Notes: a model not told the origin generated them from the sequence alone. A stretch of DNA of 64,000 nucleotides from Streptomyces sp. SW4 (GCA_003248315.1 QKWM01000004.1:1116001-1180000), one strand, 5' to 3'; positions 51,642 to 63,270 are shown, counted from the first letter of the stretch. Numbers and translations: made by a program.

Positions 51642-53005
51642 TTACCGGCACCCCGCCCCGGTGCCCGCCCCGGCGGCTGAGCCGTCCCGGCGGTCGCGGC
51701 GGTCGCGGCGGCCGCGGCGGTCGCGGCGGTCGCGGCGGTTGCGGCGGTTGCGGCGGTCGCGGCGGTTGCGCCACCAGGTGACCACCCACAGCACGTTGAC
51801 CCCGCCCAGGACGACCAGGACCGCCAGGGCGTCGAGGTTGCCCGCCGCCCGTGCTCCGGCCCGAGGCCGCGCACCGCGCCGGCCAGCAGGGCGATGTCGA
51901 CGGGCAGGGTCACGGCGGCCATGAACGCCAGGCAGGCCGCCGTACCGGTCACGAGGACGACGCTGTAGACGCGGACCGCCCGGCGCTCGTTCGGGGGCAG
52001 TCCCGTACTCGGATCACCGGCCCCGCCGTCCCGAACCCCGCCGTCCCGGGCCCCGCCGTCCCGGCCGGAACGCGGCAGCCGCACCAGCCGCCGGAACACA
52101 TACCGGGCGTAGGCGAGTCCGTCGCCGTACAGGTCCCGGCAGCCGGTGAGGTCCTGGAGGACGAAGTACAGGTCCGTGCGGGTGAAGACCATGCACTGGA
52201 ACGGCAACGGCATCAGCGCCAGCAGCAGCCCCGCCGCCAGCAGCCGGTGCTCCGTCGAGGCCGGGTCGGTCACGGCGAGGAGCAGGACGAGGACCGAGGC
52301 GACGGACAGGTTGAGGGCGATGCCGGCCAGATAGGCGGTCATCCGGTGGCGGCGCGGCGCGAGTTCGATGCCGCTGATGTCGGTCTGCATGACGAGGAAC
52401 TGCAACCGGGTGCCCAGCCGCATCCGCCCCGGCACTCCGGCGGCCCGGGCGGTGACCAGATGCGCCAGTTCGTGGGCCAGCAGCAGCGTCCAGCCGGCCG
52501 CCGCGCCGGTGACCAGCACCAGGCTGCCGTGCGGGCTCCACAGCAGGTCGCGGTAGCCGGGCACCAGGTCCGGGCGCCGGACCAGGACGCCGACGGCGGC
52601 CACCAGCAGGGCGCCGACGAGCACGGGCAGCACCGGGTGCAGGGCGAACCGGACGTGCCGGGGGCGCAGCCACGGCAGCGACGCGCGCGGCGGGTCGGGG
52701 TCGGGGAGCGGGCGGTCGCCGATGCGTGCCACGAACCCCAGGGCGGCCAGGTCGCCGACGAAGTCCGTGATGTCGAAATCCTCGCCGGTCTCGTCCCGCA
52801 GGGTCCGGGCCGTGCGGTCCACGCTGAGCCCGTCGCGCAGGAGTTCCACGGCGCGTGCCCCGGCCGCCGGCATGGCGACGAAGGTGCGGGTGGCCATCCG
52901 GCCCACGATCCACTCGTCCCCGTCCGGGCGTACCGCCAGATCGTGCAGGACGACCCGGGTCGACGGCCCGGGACGGGGAAGGTCCTGCGCCGTGGTACCG
53001 CTCAC
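51642..53005 (-). CDS. Membrane zinc metalloprotease (M50-like) with N-terminal PqqD-like domain (one apparent frameshift)
   Basis: A predicted 454-residue membrane protein. Residues about 14-85 resemble a PqqD/RiPP-recognition domain (FVAMPAAGARAVELLRDGLS, DFDITDFVGDLAALGFVARI). A hydrophobic core follows, with HELAHLVTARAAG (HExxH) and FTRTDLYFVLQDLTGC, whose Asp is the likely third zinc ligand. This matches the peptide zinc metalloproteases seen in bacteriocin clusters. About six helices are predicted. A base is missing near 51848-51858; restored, the end reads NLDALAVLVVLGGVNVLWVV and an arginine-rich repeat tail (RNRRDRR units), stopping at 51642. GTG 53005 overlaps the thiF-like stop by 4 nt. 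Confidence 0.72.
51688..51771. repeat. 9-bp tandem repeat in the protease C-terminus
   Basis: About nine copies of GCGGCGGTC and close variants lie in a row. In the corrected reading frame they encode RNR/RDR triplets, giving a strongly basic tail of about 30 residues. The period is three codons, so copy-number change keeps the frame. Confidence 0.85.
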
Positions 53006-54350
53006 GGCAGCTCTCCACGCGCCGGGAGGGTCCCGCAGGCCGGGCAGTCGGGGCGCCGCGGCGAGCGCTGCATGACGGGGTCGCCGGGGACCACGAGGTT
53101 GAGGCCGAACCGGCAGCCGGGTTCGGTCGCCGGGATGCCGCACAGCAGCATGAGGGCGGCGTGGGCGAGCAGGCTCCCGGACAGGCCGGCGGTCACGGCG
53201 TTGACCGGGTTCCACGGCATCCGGGGGGAGGCGACGTCCTCGTCCTGGCCGGGCCCGAGCCGCAGGTCGCGCCGCTCGATCTCGGCGCTGCGCAGGCACT
53301 CCCAGCAGGCGCCGCGGCCGGGTGTGAAGACCCCGACGCTCACCAGCGGGCCCCGGTAGCCGGCTTCGGCCCACGGGGTGCCGGACGCGAGGCAGACCTG
53401 GTTGGCCCAGCGGCGGATGGCGGCGGGCCGGTCGGCGGCCAGCAGCAGCACGTCGTACGCCGTACGGCCGCCGGAGTCACCGGGCTCACCGGCCGTCCCG
53501 CGCCCAGGGCCCCCGATTCACGGGACGCGCCGGCGGCACCGGCGTGGCCGGAGTCGCCGGAGCGGCCGGAGTCACCGGAGCGGCCGGAGGCACCCGAGTT
53601 GTCGAAGGCACCGGAGTTGTCGAAGGCACCGGAGTCGCCGGAGTCGCAGGGGCGGCCGGAGCCGCCGGTCAGCAGGTCCGCCAGGTCGGCCGGGCCGCGG
53701 ACCACCCGGCGTTCGCCGGTGACCGTCGTGTCCGAATTCAGTCCGCGCAGGACCCTCAGCGCCGCGTCGATCTTCGGCGTGCCGAGGTCGTCCTCGCCGA
53801 AGAGCGTCTGGCGGTTGAGATTGGACAGTTCGACCACGTCCGGTTCGACGCAGTGCAGCCGGCCCACCCCGGAGGCGACCAGGTCCCGTGCGGCGGCTCC
53901 CCCGGTGCCGCCGACGCCGACCAGCAGGACCCGGGCGCGGCGCAGCAGGAGCTGCGGTTCCCAGGAGCTCTCCCGGGGCCGGCGGTCCATCCACCGCAGC
54001 AGGGTCATGCCCCTGCTGTACCGCTCGCGTTCCCGCTCGGACAGTTCGGCGGGCGGCGGGGCGCCGGCGTCCTCGACGTACCCGGCCTCGGTCAGGTCCG
54101 TGATGGCCTGCACGACGTCCGCGTCCGGGAGCCGCAGTTCCGGGTGGCGGCGGACGACCTCGGCGACGATGCCGGCGGGCTCCCGCGTACCGTCCATGGC
54201 CTCGACCAGCGTCCAGAGCCAGCCGTCGGGGTCCTTGACCTCGGAGCCGATGCCGTAGACGACGCTGCCGATCCTGATGTGGCCGTCCACCGTCCGGTAG
54301 GCCCGGTGTTCCGGCTTGATCCGGGGCCGCCGCATCGTGTGCACCGTCAT
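53002..54350 (-). CDS. E1-like ThiF-family adenylyltransferase with PqqD-like N-terminus (one apparent frameshift)
   Basis: A predicted 449-residue enzyme. Residues about 10-90 resemble a winged-helix RiPP-recognition domain (DGHIRIGSVVYGIGSEVKDP, VVQAITDLTEAGYVEDAG). The ThiF/E1 domain has LLVGVGGTGGAAARDL (ATP site), EPDVVELSNLNRQTLF, Lys of LGTPKIDAALRVL, and a zinc tetrad in ACWEC and DCPACG. Such enzymes adenylate the C-terminus of a peptide or small protein. A Ser/Gly/Asp-repeat insert of about 65 residues (GDSGAFDNSGAFDNSGASG) splits the domain. A base is missing at 53482-53484. The start at 54350 is uncertain; an in-frame ATG exists at 54398. It is divergent from the peptide gene at 54481. 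Confidence 0.78.
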
Positions 54351-54480
54351 CTTCGCGCCAATCTCGTGAATCCCAACTTCCCCTTGCAGAACGGACATTG
54401 ACAACAGTGACCCTCGAGGCGAACGCTGGCAAGAGCACCACGGATCACTGGCGCCACAGTCACCAACGGGAGGACACGGC
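54351..54480. promoter_or_regulatory. Divergent promoter region of the peptide cluster
   Basis: A 130-nt region between the ThiF-like gene (minus) and the peptide gene (plus). It contains a perfect -35-type TTGACA at 54398-54403 on the plus strand but no good -10 box at the usual distance. The plus-strand end has GGGAGGACACGGC, a strong ribosome-binding site 8 nt before the peptide ATG. Confidence 0.5.
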
Positions 54481-54558
54481 ATGCCGAACAAGATCGAGAT
54501 CCGTCCGCTGGACAAGAAGGAGACCACCGGCGACAGCGGTGGCAACGGCGGCTCCTGA
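54481..54558 (+). CDS. 25-residue peptide, candidate precursor of a modified peptide
   Basis: A short gene encoding MPNKIEIRPLDKKETTGDSG followed by GNGGS. It is supported by a strong GGGAGG ribosome-binding site 8 nt upstream, good GC-rich third positions and its place between a ThiF-like enzyme and an M14 peptidase whose ATG is 12 nt after its stop. The N-terminal half is charged and could be a leader (KIEIRPLDKKE). The C-terminal half is Gly/Ser/Thr/Asp/Asn-rich with no Cys or aromatic residues. Gly-Gly before the last Ser recalls E1 substrates that are trimmed to a di-glycine end. Modification and export are inferred, not shown. Confidence 0.72.
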   Translation: MPNKIEIRPLDKKETTGDSGGNGGS

Positions 54559-54570
54559 ACCGGACGCACC

Positions 54571-55883
54571 ATGACGGACCGCTACCCCACGGTCGCGGAA
54601 ACCGCCGAGGCGGCGCGGCGGCTGGTCACCCGGTTCCGGAGACCGGCCGTCTGCGCCGGATCGGCACGTCCCGCGCGGGCCGGCCGATCCAGATGCTGTC
54701 CGTGGGGCACGGGCCGCGTCACGTCCTGGTGGTCGCCCGGCCGCACTCGGACGAACCGGTCGGCGGCGCGACCGCGCTCGCGCTGGCGGAGCGGCTGGTG
54801 CGCGGCGACCGGCTGTCCCCGGCCACCGACCCCGAGGCCGTCACCTGGAACATCGTGCTGTGCCTGGACCCCGACGGCGCCGCGCTGAGCGAGGGCATCG
54901 AGGCGGCGACGGCCGGCCCCGACCACACGCTGGAGCGGTACTACGGCACCGCCTTCCGCCCGGTCGCGGCGGAACAGCCGGAGTGGGCCCCGATCGTCTC
55001 CGGCCGGCTCCCGGAGAGCCGGGCCCTGTTCGACGTGATCGACGAGCTGCGGCCGTTCCTCCAGTGCTCCCTGCACAGCGTCGAGGCCGGCGGCAGCTGG
55101 GTGCAGCTCACCCGTGACCTGCCCGGACTCGCCGCGCCCTTCCAGGCGTCCGCCGCGGAGCTCGGCATCCCGCTCCAGCACGGCACGTACGACGCCCTGT
55201 ACTGGGAGAACCCGAGCCCCGCGATCCACGTCCTGCCCCCGCCGGACAGCACCGGCCGCCTGGCCGCGGGCTCCGAGAACATCGGCTCCTCCACCTGGTG
55301 CGCCCCGTCCCGGTACGGCGGCGCCACGGCGATCATCGAGGTCCCGATGTGGGCGACCGACCTGGCCGACGACCTGTCCCCGCACCCGGAGGCCGCTCAC
55401 GTCCTGCGCGAGCTGTCCGCACTGGTACGGGACGGCGGCCGGCAGGTGACCGACGTCCTGGTCAGGGCGCGCGGATTCCTGCCGCCGGCCCGGGACGACG
55501 CGCTGCGCCGCGTGGTGGAGTGGATGGCCGACGACCTGTACGACCTCGTCGCCGACTCCTGGGAACCACTCGCCCGGCAGGCCGCCGAGGCCGCGCGCGC
55601 CGGAGACCCGCCGACCCTGACCACGTCCCAGGTCTGCGCCCTGGACGTCGTGGCCCGCCGGCAGCCGCTGCGCGCGGCGGGCCTGCTGCTGCGCCTGCTC
55701 GCCGCGGCGGACCACCCGGCGGCCCCGGCGCTCCACGCCGAGCTGGCCGGCCTGTTCACCACCTGGTGCACGGACTTCGAGAAGTCCCTGCGCCTGCGCT
55801 GGGTCCCGGTGACCCACCAAGCGGAACACCAGACCCGCACGATACTCGCAGCCACCGAGGCCGCCCTGACCACCCGCCCCTGA
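54571..55883 (+). CDS. M14-family zinc carboxypeptidase-like enzyme (one apparent frameshift)
   Basis: A predicted 437-residue cytosolic protein without signal peptide. Zinc ligands fit ARPHSDEPVGG (HxxE) and SLHSVEAGG (His). The catalytic Glu fits GATAIIEVPMW near the end of the fold. The C-terminal 150 residues are helical and not part of the minimal peptidase. A base is missing at 54636-54637; restored, the N-terminus reads VTRFPETGRLRRIGTSRAGR. It lies 12 nt after the peptide gene, so the two are surely co-transcribed. It may trim the peptide C-terminus or destroy a toxic product for self-protection. Confidence 0.82.
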
Positions 55884-56000
55884 CCCGCACCCGACCCGCC
55901 CCGGCTCAGCGCCGCGGCTCAGCGCCCCGGTTCAGCCGACGCCCGGGCCGACGCACGACCGGGCCCACGCACAGGGCCCACGCACAGCCGACCCCAGCAC

Positions 56001-56043
56001 AAAGGCCGTCCACCCCGCTCCCGTCGCGGGCCGGACGGCCTTT
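56001..56043. terminator. Bidirectional terminator
   Basis: AAAGGCCGTCC (56001-56011) pairs perfectly with GGACGGCCTTT (56033-56043). It has A- and T-runs on both sides and sits between the convergent M14 and ychF genes. Before it, the 14-mer GGGCCCACGCACAG is directly repeated. Confidence 0.9.
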
Positions 56044-56054
56044 CGCCGGACGTG

Positions 56055-57142
<1,088 letters not shown>

Positions 57143-57329
57143 GTTGCGACTTCCCGTACGTGAGGATGGTGGGGTTGTTACGGAGGTGCGGAGCAGGCCG
57201 GGCGGGGCCGATCCACCAGTCTACGGGGTGGCGCGCCGCGGACCCGCGCGGTGTCGAACGCTTGGCCAAGGTCCGCCCCCGGCGTGTCCGTCAGCCGATT
57301 CGGCACATAAAACGACCTAAGTTGGTCCA

Positions 57330-58111
57330 GTGGAGCAACACAGGACGCGACCCCCGCAGCACGGAACGCGACGAGGCCGGGCGCCGCTGCCCCCGCAGGG
57401 CAGAGGTGCGGACGGTGGTCCCGCGGGCCCGGCGGTGCGCGGTCCACGCGCCTCGGGCGGCGGCGTCGGACGGCAGGCCGGGCCCGGAGCGCCGGGCGGT
57501 GCCGGGCGGTCCGGTGAGCCCGGCGGGCCGGGTGAGGCCGGACGGTCGGGCCGGACCGGGCGGTCCGGTGCGCCCGGGAGGCCCGGCGGGGCGGGTGGCC
57601 GGCCGGCGGCGGTGCGGCAGGCGCGCTCGCCGGGCGCCGTGCGGCGGCCCGGTCCCGCTGCGGCAGGGCCCCTGCGCCGGCTGCCCGACCCCCGGCTGAC
57701 CGGGCTCGGCGGCGGGCTGTTCTGCACGGCCGTGATGCTGGCCCTCGGCTTCCTCGACCAGCTGCTCCTCGGCTCCTCCCCGACGGTGTACGGAGTGCTG
57801 TTCCTGCCCGTGTGCGTGCTGACCGCGGTCTGGGTCCGGCGCGGCGACGTGCTGACGGCGCCGGTCGTGGTGCCGATCGCGTTCGCCGTCGGGCTGACGA
57901 CCGTCGCCGACGACGGCGACGGCGGATTCGGCGGGCAGGTGATGGGCCTCGTGACCGCCCTGGCCACGGAGGCCGGGTGGCTGTACGGGGGGACGCTGAT
58001 CGCCGGGTGCATCGCGCTCGTCCGGCGGGTGCGGGCGATCCGGCGGATGCGGCGCCGGGCGGCCGCCCTCCCCGCGGACCGCGCCCCGGGCCGAGTCGGC
58101 CCTCCGCCTGA
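57330..58111 (+). CDS. DUF6542-type membrane protein (one apparent frameshift)
   Basis: A predicted 260-residue protein. The first 120 residues are Gly/Pro/Arg-rich and disordered. The second half is a compact membrane domain with about four helices ([65 protein letters not shown]). As written, the frame runs on into the opposite-strand ppgK gene. One C restored at 58084-58087 gives a natural end, [11 protein letters not shown], with TGA at 58109-58111. The GTG 57330 start lacks an obvious ribosome-binding site. Function unknown; it is divergent from ychF. Confidence 0.7.
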
Positions 58112-58181
58112 ACCGGCCGCCGCACGATCCGCCTCGGCGGAACGGGGAACGGCGGAACGCGAGCCGGCCGGCCGGCCGGGC

Positions 58182-58939
<758 letters not shown>

Positions 58940-58968
58940 GGCACCACGTTACGACCCGCGACGGACGG

Positions 58969-59995
58969 TCACGCCCCGGCCGACGTGCCCGGGGTGCCCG
59001 ACGCGCCCGAACCGCCCCGCTCGGCGACCAGGGCGGCCGCCTCCTCGCGCAGGTCGCGGCGCAGCTCCTTGGGCAGCGAGAAGGTGATGGACTCCTCGGC
59101 GGCCTTGACGATCTCCACGTCCGCGTAGCCGCGCTCCGCCAGCCACTCCAGGACCTGCTCGACCAGGACCTCGGGGACGGAGGCGCCGGAGGTGACGCCG
59201 ACCGTGGTCACGCCCTCCAGCCAGGCCTCGTCGATCTCGTCGGCGAAGTCCACCAGGTACGCGTCCCGGGCGCCGGCCTGCTTGGCGACCTCGACGAGCC
59301 GCTTGGAGTTGGAGGAGTTGCGGGAGCCGACGACGATCACCAGGTCGGCCTCGGCGCCCATCTGCTTCACGGCGAGCTGGCGGTTCTGCGTGGCGTAGCA
59401 GATGTCGTCGCTCGGCGGGGAGATCAGCTGGGGGAACTTCTCCTTCAGCGCGTCGACGGTCTCCATGGTCTCGTCGACGGACAGGGTGGTCTGCGAGAGC
59501 CAGACGACCTTCGACGGGTCGCGGACCTCGACCTTCTCCACGTCGCCGGGGCCGTCGACCAGCTGGATGTGGTCGGGGCCTCACCGGAGGTGCCGATGAC
59601 CTCCTCGTGGCCCTCGTGGCCGATCAGGAGGATGTCGTAGTCCTCCTTGGCGAAGCGGACGGCCTCCTTGTGGACCTTGGTCACCAGGGGGCAGGTCGCG
59701 TCGATGGTGGCGAGCCGGCCGCGCTGGGCCTCCTCGTGGACGACGGGGGCGACGCCGTGCGCGGAGAACATGACGATGTTCCCCGGGGGACCTCCTCCGT
59801 CTGCTCGACGAAGACGGCGCCCTTCTTCTCGAGGGTCTGGACGACGTACTTGTTGTGGACGATCTCGTGCCGGACGTAGACGGGCGGCCCGTACTGCTCC
59901 AGCGCCTTCTCGACGGCGATCACGGCGCGGTCCACACCCGCGCAGTAGCCACGGGGGGCGGCGAGCAGGACACGGCGGCCAGGCGAAGCGGTCAT
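58969..59995 (-). CDS. ispH: 4-hydroxy-3-methylbut-2-enyl diphosphate reductase (two apparent frameshifts)
   Basis: A predicted 342-residue [4Fe-4S] enzyme, the last step of the MEP isoprenoid pathway. Cluster cysteines lie in [24 protein letters not shown] and [10 protein letters not shown]. Other landmarks are [27 protein letters not shown] and [12 protein letters not shown]. Bases are missing at 59785-59789 and 59575-59578, so literally the enzyme would be split in three. Streptomyces depend on this pathway, which makes real disruption very unlikely. ATG 59995 ([11 protein letters not shown]) is preferred over an in-frame ATG 9 nt upstream. Confidence 0.94.
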
Positions 59996-60155
59996 GGGAC
60001 CCATCGTAAGGCCGCGTTCGGCGGGTCAAAGATCGCATCGTGGCCGCGCCGCCGGGGAGACTGACGGGAGCGGTGGAGATCAGCGACGAAGACCGGCGGC
60101 GGGATCGGCGGGGGGACCGGCGCCGGGGGTCTTCGGCAGGCACGGCGGAGGTGCG

Positions 60156-61529
60156 ATGTCCGGGTCCGGCACGCAGGGCCAGCTGACTGGAGGAACGCAC
60201 GGCGAGCACGAGCTGAGGCGCAGCCTCGGCTTCCGTGACCTGGTCGTGTACGGGCTGCTGTTCATCGCGCCCATGGCGCCGGTGGGCGTGTTCGGCACGC
60301 TGGACGCCAAGTCGCACGGCGCGGTGGCGCTGGTGTACGTCGTCGCCACGGTGGCGATGGCGTTCACCGCGTTCAGCTACGCGCAGATGGTGCGCGTGGT
60401 GCCCCAGGCGGGGTCCGTGTTCGCCTACGCGCGCGTGGGGCTCGGAAAGGGCGCGGGCTTCGTGGCCGGCTGGATGGCGATGCTGGACTACGTCCTGATC
60501 CCGGCCGTCGCCTATCTGTTCTCCGGCATCGCGATGAACGAGCTGGTGCCGGAGGTGTCGCGGTGGGTGTGGACGGCGCTGGCGGTCGTCGTCACGACGC
60601 TGCTGAACCTGTGGGGAGTGCGGGCGGCGGCCCGGGTGGGCTTCGGGGTGCTCGCCATGGAGGTGGTCGTCCTGCTGGTGTTCGTGGTGGCGGCGCTCGT
60701 CGTCCTCGCGCGCGACGGCGCCGAGCGCGGCTGGCTGTCGCCGCTGACCGGGGACGGCACCCAGGGCGCGTTCGCGCTGTCCGCGGTGGTGGGCGCGGTG
60801 TCGGTGGCGGTCCTGTCCTATCTGGGCTTCGACGCGATCGCGACCTTCGCGGAGGAGGTGACCGGAGGCTCGGCGAAGGTGGCGCGGGCGCTGCTGTTCT
60901 GTCTGGCGCTGGCCGGCGTGCTGTTCGTGGCGCAGACGTATCTGGCGGCGCTGCTGGCGCCGATGTCGTCGGCGGAGCTGGCGGCGGAGCCGGCCGGGCA
61001 GGGATCGGCGTTCTACGACGCGGTGGACGCGTCCGTGGGGACGTGGCTGCACGACCTGGTGGCGGTGAGCAAGGCGATCGGAGCGGCGTTCGCGGCCCTG
61101 GCCGGGCAGGCGGCGGCCGGGCGGCTGCTGTTCGCGATGGGGCGGGACCGGCGGCTGCCGGGGGTGCTGTCCCGGACGTTCTCCGGGGTGCCGCGGGTCG
61201 CGCTGCTCGTGTCGGCCGTGATCACCATGGTCGCGGCGGTGTGGGCGGCCCGGCGGGACGACGGCATGGACCATCTGGTGTCGGTGGTCGACATCGGCGC
61301 GCTGACCGCGTTCACGCTGCTGCACGCGAGCGTGGTGGGATGGTTCGCCGTGCGGCGGCGCGGGGACGGGTTCAGCTGGTGGCGGCACGTCCTGGTGCCG
61401 GTGGCCGGTGCGGCGATCACGGTCGCGGTGATCGTGGAGGCGTCGGGCACGGCGCAGCTGGTGGGTCTGGTCTGGCTGGCGGTCGGCCTGGTGGTGCTGG
61501 TGGTGCAGCGGGGGCGGGTCGAGGGGTGA
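60156..61529 (+). CDS. APC-superfamily amino acid permease
   Basis: An intact 457-residue transporter with 12 predicted helices. The N-terminal motif [20 protein letters not shown] and the conserved [19 protein letters not shown] and [20 protein letters not shown] place it in the APC family. It likely imports an amino acid or amine by proton symport; the substrate is not readable. The ATG 60156 follows GGAGGTGCG. The 160-nt gap to ispH holds the divergent promoters. Confidence 0.87.
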   Translation: MSGSGTQGQLTGGTHGEHELRRSLGFRDLVVYGLLFIAPMAPVGVFGTLDAKSHGAVALVYVVATVAMAFTAFSYAQMVRVVPQAGSVFAYARVGLGKGAGFVAGWMAMLDYVLIPAVAYLFSGIAMNELVPEVSRWVWTALAVVVTTLLNLWGVRAAARVGFGVLAMEVVVLLVFVVAALVVLARDGAERGWLSPLTGDGTQGAFALSAVVGAVSVAVLSYLGFDAIATFAEEVTGGSAKVARALLFCLALAGVLFVAQTYLAALLAPMSSAELAAEPAGQGSAFYDAVDASVGTWLHDLVAVSKAIGAAFAALAGQAAAGRLLFAMGRDRRLPGVLSRTFSGVPRVALLVSAVITMVAAVWAARRDDGMDHLVSVVDIGALTAFTLLHASVVGWFAVRRRGDGFSWWRHVLVPVAGAAITVAVIVEASGTAQLVGLVWLAVGLVVLVVQRGRVEG

Positions 61530-61569
61530 GCCCGGCGGCGATGTCGGTGCGGCCGACTACGCTCGCGGC

Positions 61570-62775
61570 ATGGCGGTGAACACGAGTCCCGAGTCCCCTC
61601 TGCCCGTGGGTGAGGTGTCGCGGCTCATCGGGGGCTGGATCGACCGGCTCGGCGCGGTGTGGGTCGAGGGTCAGATCACCCAGCTGTCCCGGCGGCCGGG
61701 CGCCGGTGTGGTGTTCCTGACGCTGCGCGACCCCTCGTACGACATCTCGGTCAGCGTCACCTGCTACCGGCAGGTGTTCGACGCGGTCGCCGATCTGGTC
61801 GGCGAGGGCGCCCGGGTGGTGGTGCACGCCAAGCCGGAGTGGTACGCGCCGCGCGGGCAGCTGTCGCTGCGGGCCGCGGAGATCAAGCCGGTGGGCGTCG
61901 GGGAGCTGCTGGCCCGGCTGGAGCAGCTGAAGAAGGCGCTCGCGCGGGAGGGGCTGTTCGCGCCGGAGCGGAAGAAGCCGCTGCCGTTCCTGCCGCATCT
62001 GGTGGGGCTGGTGTGCGGGCGGGCGTCGGCGGCCGAGCGGGACGTGCTGGAGAACGCGCGGCACCGCTGGCCGGCCGTCCGCTTCGAGGTGCGCAACGTC
62101 GCCGTGCAGGGCGTGCACGCGGTGCCGCAGGTCGTGCAGGCGGTGAAGGAGCTGGACGCGATCGACGACGTGGACGTGATCATCGTCGCGCGGGGCGGCG
62201 GGAGCGTGGAGGATCTGCTGCCGTTCTCCGACGAGCAGCTGGTGCGGGCGGTCGCGGCGTGCCGGACGCCGGTGGTGTCGGCGATCGGGCACGAGCCGGA
62301 CAATCCGCTGCTGGACCATGTCGCCGACCTGCGGGCGTCCACCCCGACCGACGCGGCCAAGAAGGTCGTGCCGGACGTGGGCGAGGAGTACGAGCGGGTG
62401 CGGTTGCTGCGGGACCGGGCGCGGCGGTGCGTGGAGGCGTTCCTCGAACGGGAGGAGCGGGCCTGGCGCACGCGCTGGCCCGCCCTCGATAGAGGATCCG
62501 CACCGGATGATCGAGGAACGGGCGGAGCAGGTGACCGGGCTGCTGGAGCGCTGCCGGCGCACCCTGCGGCATCACCTGGACCGTGCCGACTCCGAGCTGA
62601 CGCACACGCACGCGCGTGTGGTGGCGCTCTCCCCCGCCGCGACGCTCAAGCGGGGTATGCGGTGCTGCAGCGGGCCGACGGGCATGCCGTGCGCGACCCG
62701 GGCGAGGTGACGGCCGGGGAGGCGCTGCGGGCGCGGGTGGCCGAGGGTGAGTTCTCTGTACGAGTCGATGCGTAG
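61570..62775 (+). CDS. xseA: Exodeoxyribonuclease VII large subunit (three apparent frameshifts)
   Basis: A predicted 402-residue nuclease subunit for single-stranded DNA degradation. The N-terminal OB-fold includes [17 protein letters not shown] and [11 protein letters not shown]. The catalytic core has [20 protein letters not shown] and [20 protein letters not shown]. Losses at 62462-62463, 62483-62485 and 62652-62655 scramble residues about 298-360. The three cancel, so the end is back in frame. Corrected, it reads [20 protein letters not shown] and [20 protein letters not shown], which is normal XseA. It lies 9 nt before xseB. Confidence 0.93.
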   Translation: MAVNTSPESPLPVGEVSRLIGGWIDRLGAVWVEGQITQLSRRPGAGVVFLTLRDPSYDISVSVTCYRQVFDAVADLVGEGARVVVHAKPEWYAPRGQLSLRAAEIKPVGVGELLARLEQLKKALAREGLFAPERKKPLPFLPHLVGLVCGRASAAERDVLENARHRWPAVRFEVRNVAVQGVHAVPQVVQAVKELDAIDDVDVIIVARGGGSVEDLLPFSDEQLVRAVAACRTPVVSAIGHEPDNPLLDHVADLRASTPTDAAKKVVPDVGEEYERVRLLRDRARRCVEAFLEREERAWRTRWPALDRGSAPDDRGTGGAGDRAAGALPAHPAASPGPCRLRADAHARACGGALPRRDAQAGYAVLQRADGHAVRDPGEVTAGEALRARVAEGEFSVRVDA

Positions 62776-62784
62776 GGTGTGGGG

Positions 62785-63030
62785 ATGACCAGCGAGGTGG
62801 AGCAGACGGCGGCGGCCCGGGACGAGGCGCTCGGGTACGAGCAGGCCCGCGACGAGCTGATCGAGGTCGTGCGGCGGCTGGAGGCGGGGGGTACGTCGCT
62901 GGAGGAGTCGCTCGCGCTGTGGGAGCGGGGCGAGGAGCTGGCGAAGATCTGCCGGCGGCGGCTGGACGGGGCGCGTGCGCGGCTCGACGCCGCGTTGGCC
63001 GAGGGCGGCCAGGAGGCGGGGGACGCCTGA
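62785..63030 (+). CDS. xseB: Exodeoxyribonuclease VII small subunit
   Basis: An intact 81-residue protein with the XseB pattern [39 protein letters not shown] and [11 protein letters not shown]. It forms the helical partner of XseA. ATG 62785 is used; a GTG two codons upstream is also in frame. It is the second gene of the xseAB operon. Confidence 0.93.
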   Translation: MTSEVEQTAAARDEALGYEQARDELIEVVRRLEAGGTSLEESLALWERGEELAKICRRRLDGARARLDAALAEGGQEAGDA

Positions 63031-63070
63031 GGTTTTCGGGGGTTCTGCGGGGCGGCGGGTGCGGGCTGGG

Positions 63071-63254
63071 GTGGTTTCTCGCGCAGTTCCCGCGCCCCTG
63101 AGGGGTGGTGGCTCGCCGCTGGTGCGGTGCCGGTGATCCGTGGTTGCTCGCGCAGTTCCCCGCGTCCCTGAGGGGCGGTGGCTCGCCGTGTGCGTGTGCC
63201 GGTTCGTCGTGGTTGCTCGCGCAGTCCCCGCGCCCCTGTCATGAGGGGTGATCT
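63071..63254. repeat. Streptomyces interspersed repeat, three tandem copies
   Basis: The sequence GTGGTTGCTCGCGCAGTTCC, then CCGCGCCCCTGAGGGGCGGT, then GGCTCGCCG, starts at 63071, 63140 and 63209 (period 69 nt; third copy truncated). CCCTGAGGGG forms a short hairpin. Closely similar units are scattered between genes in most Streptomyces genomes (from memory). The rest of the 63031-63363 gap contains the nitroreductase promoter. Confidence 0.85.
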
Positions 63255-63270
63255 GGGACACCCTTCTTTT

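Noticed and set aside
51642..55883. Microcin C-type or azoline (TOMM) cluster
   Set aside because: The peptide lacks the C-terminal Asn of microcin C precursors and the Cys/Ser/Thr-rich core of azoline peptides, and no YcaO or microcin-processing enzyme is present.
51642..55883. Bacterial ubiquitin-like or Pup-type conjugation operon
   Set aside because: No beta-grasp protein, E2, JAB peptidase, or PafA/Dop gene is present; only the Gly-Gly ending is reminiscent, so I kept it as a hypothesis in the findings and not as a call.
58969..59995. ispH, dapE, dapC, typA and ychF as pseudogenes
   Set aside because: These are single-copy core genes with intact motifs on both sides of each break; ispH is essential where the MEP pathway is the only isoprenoid source.
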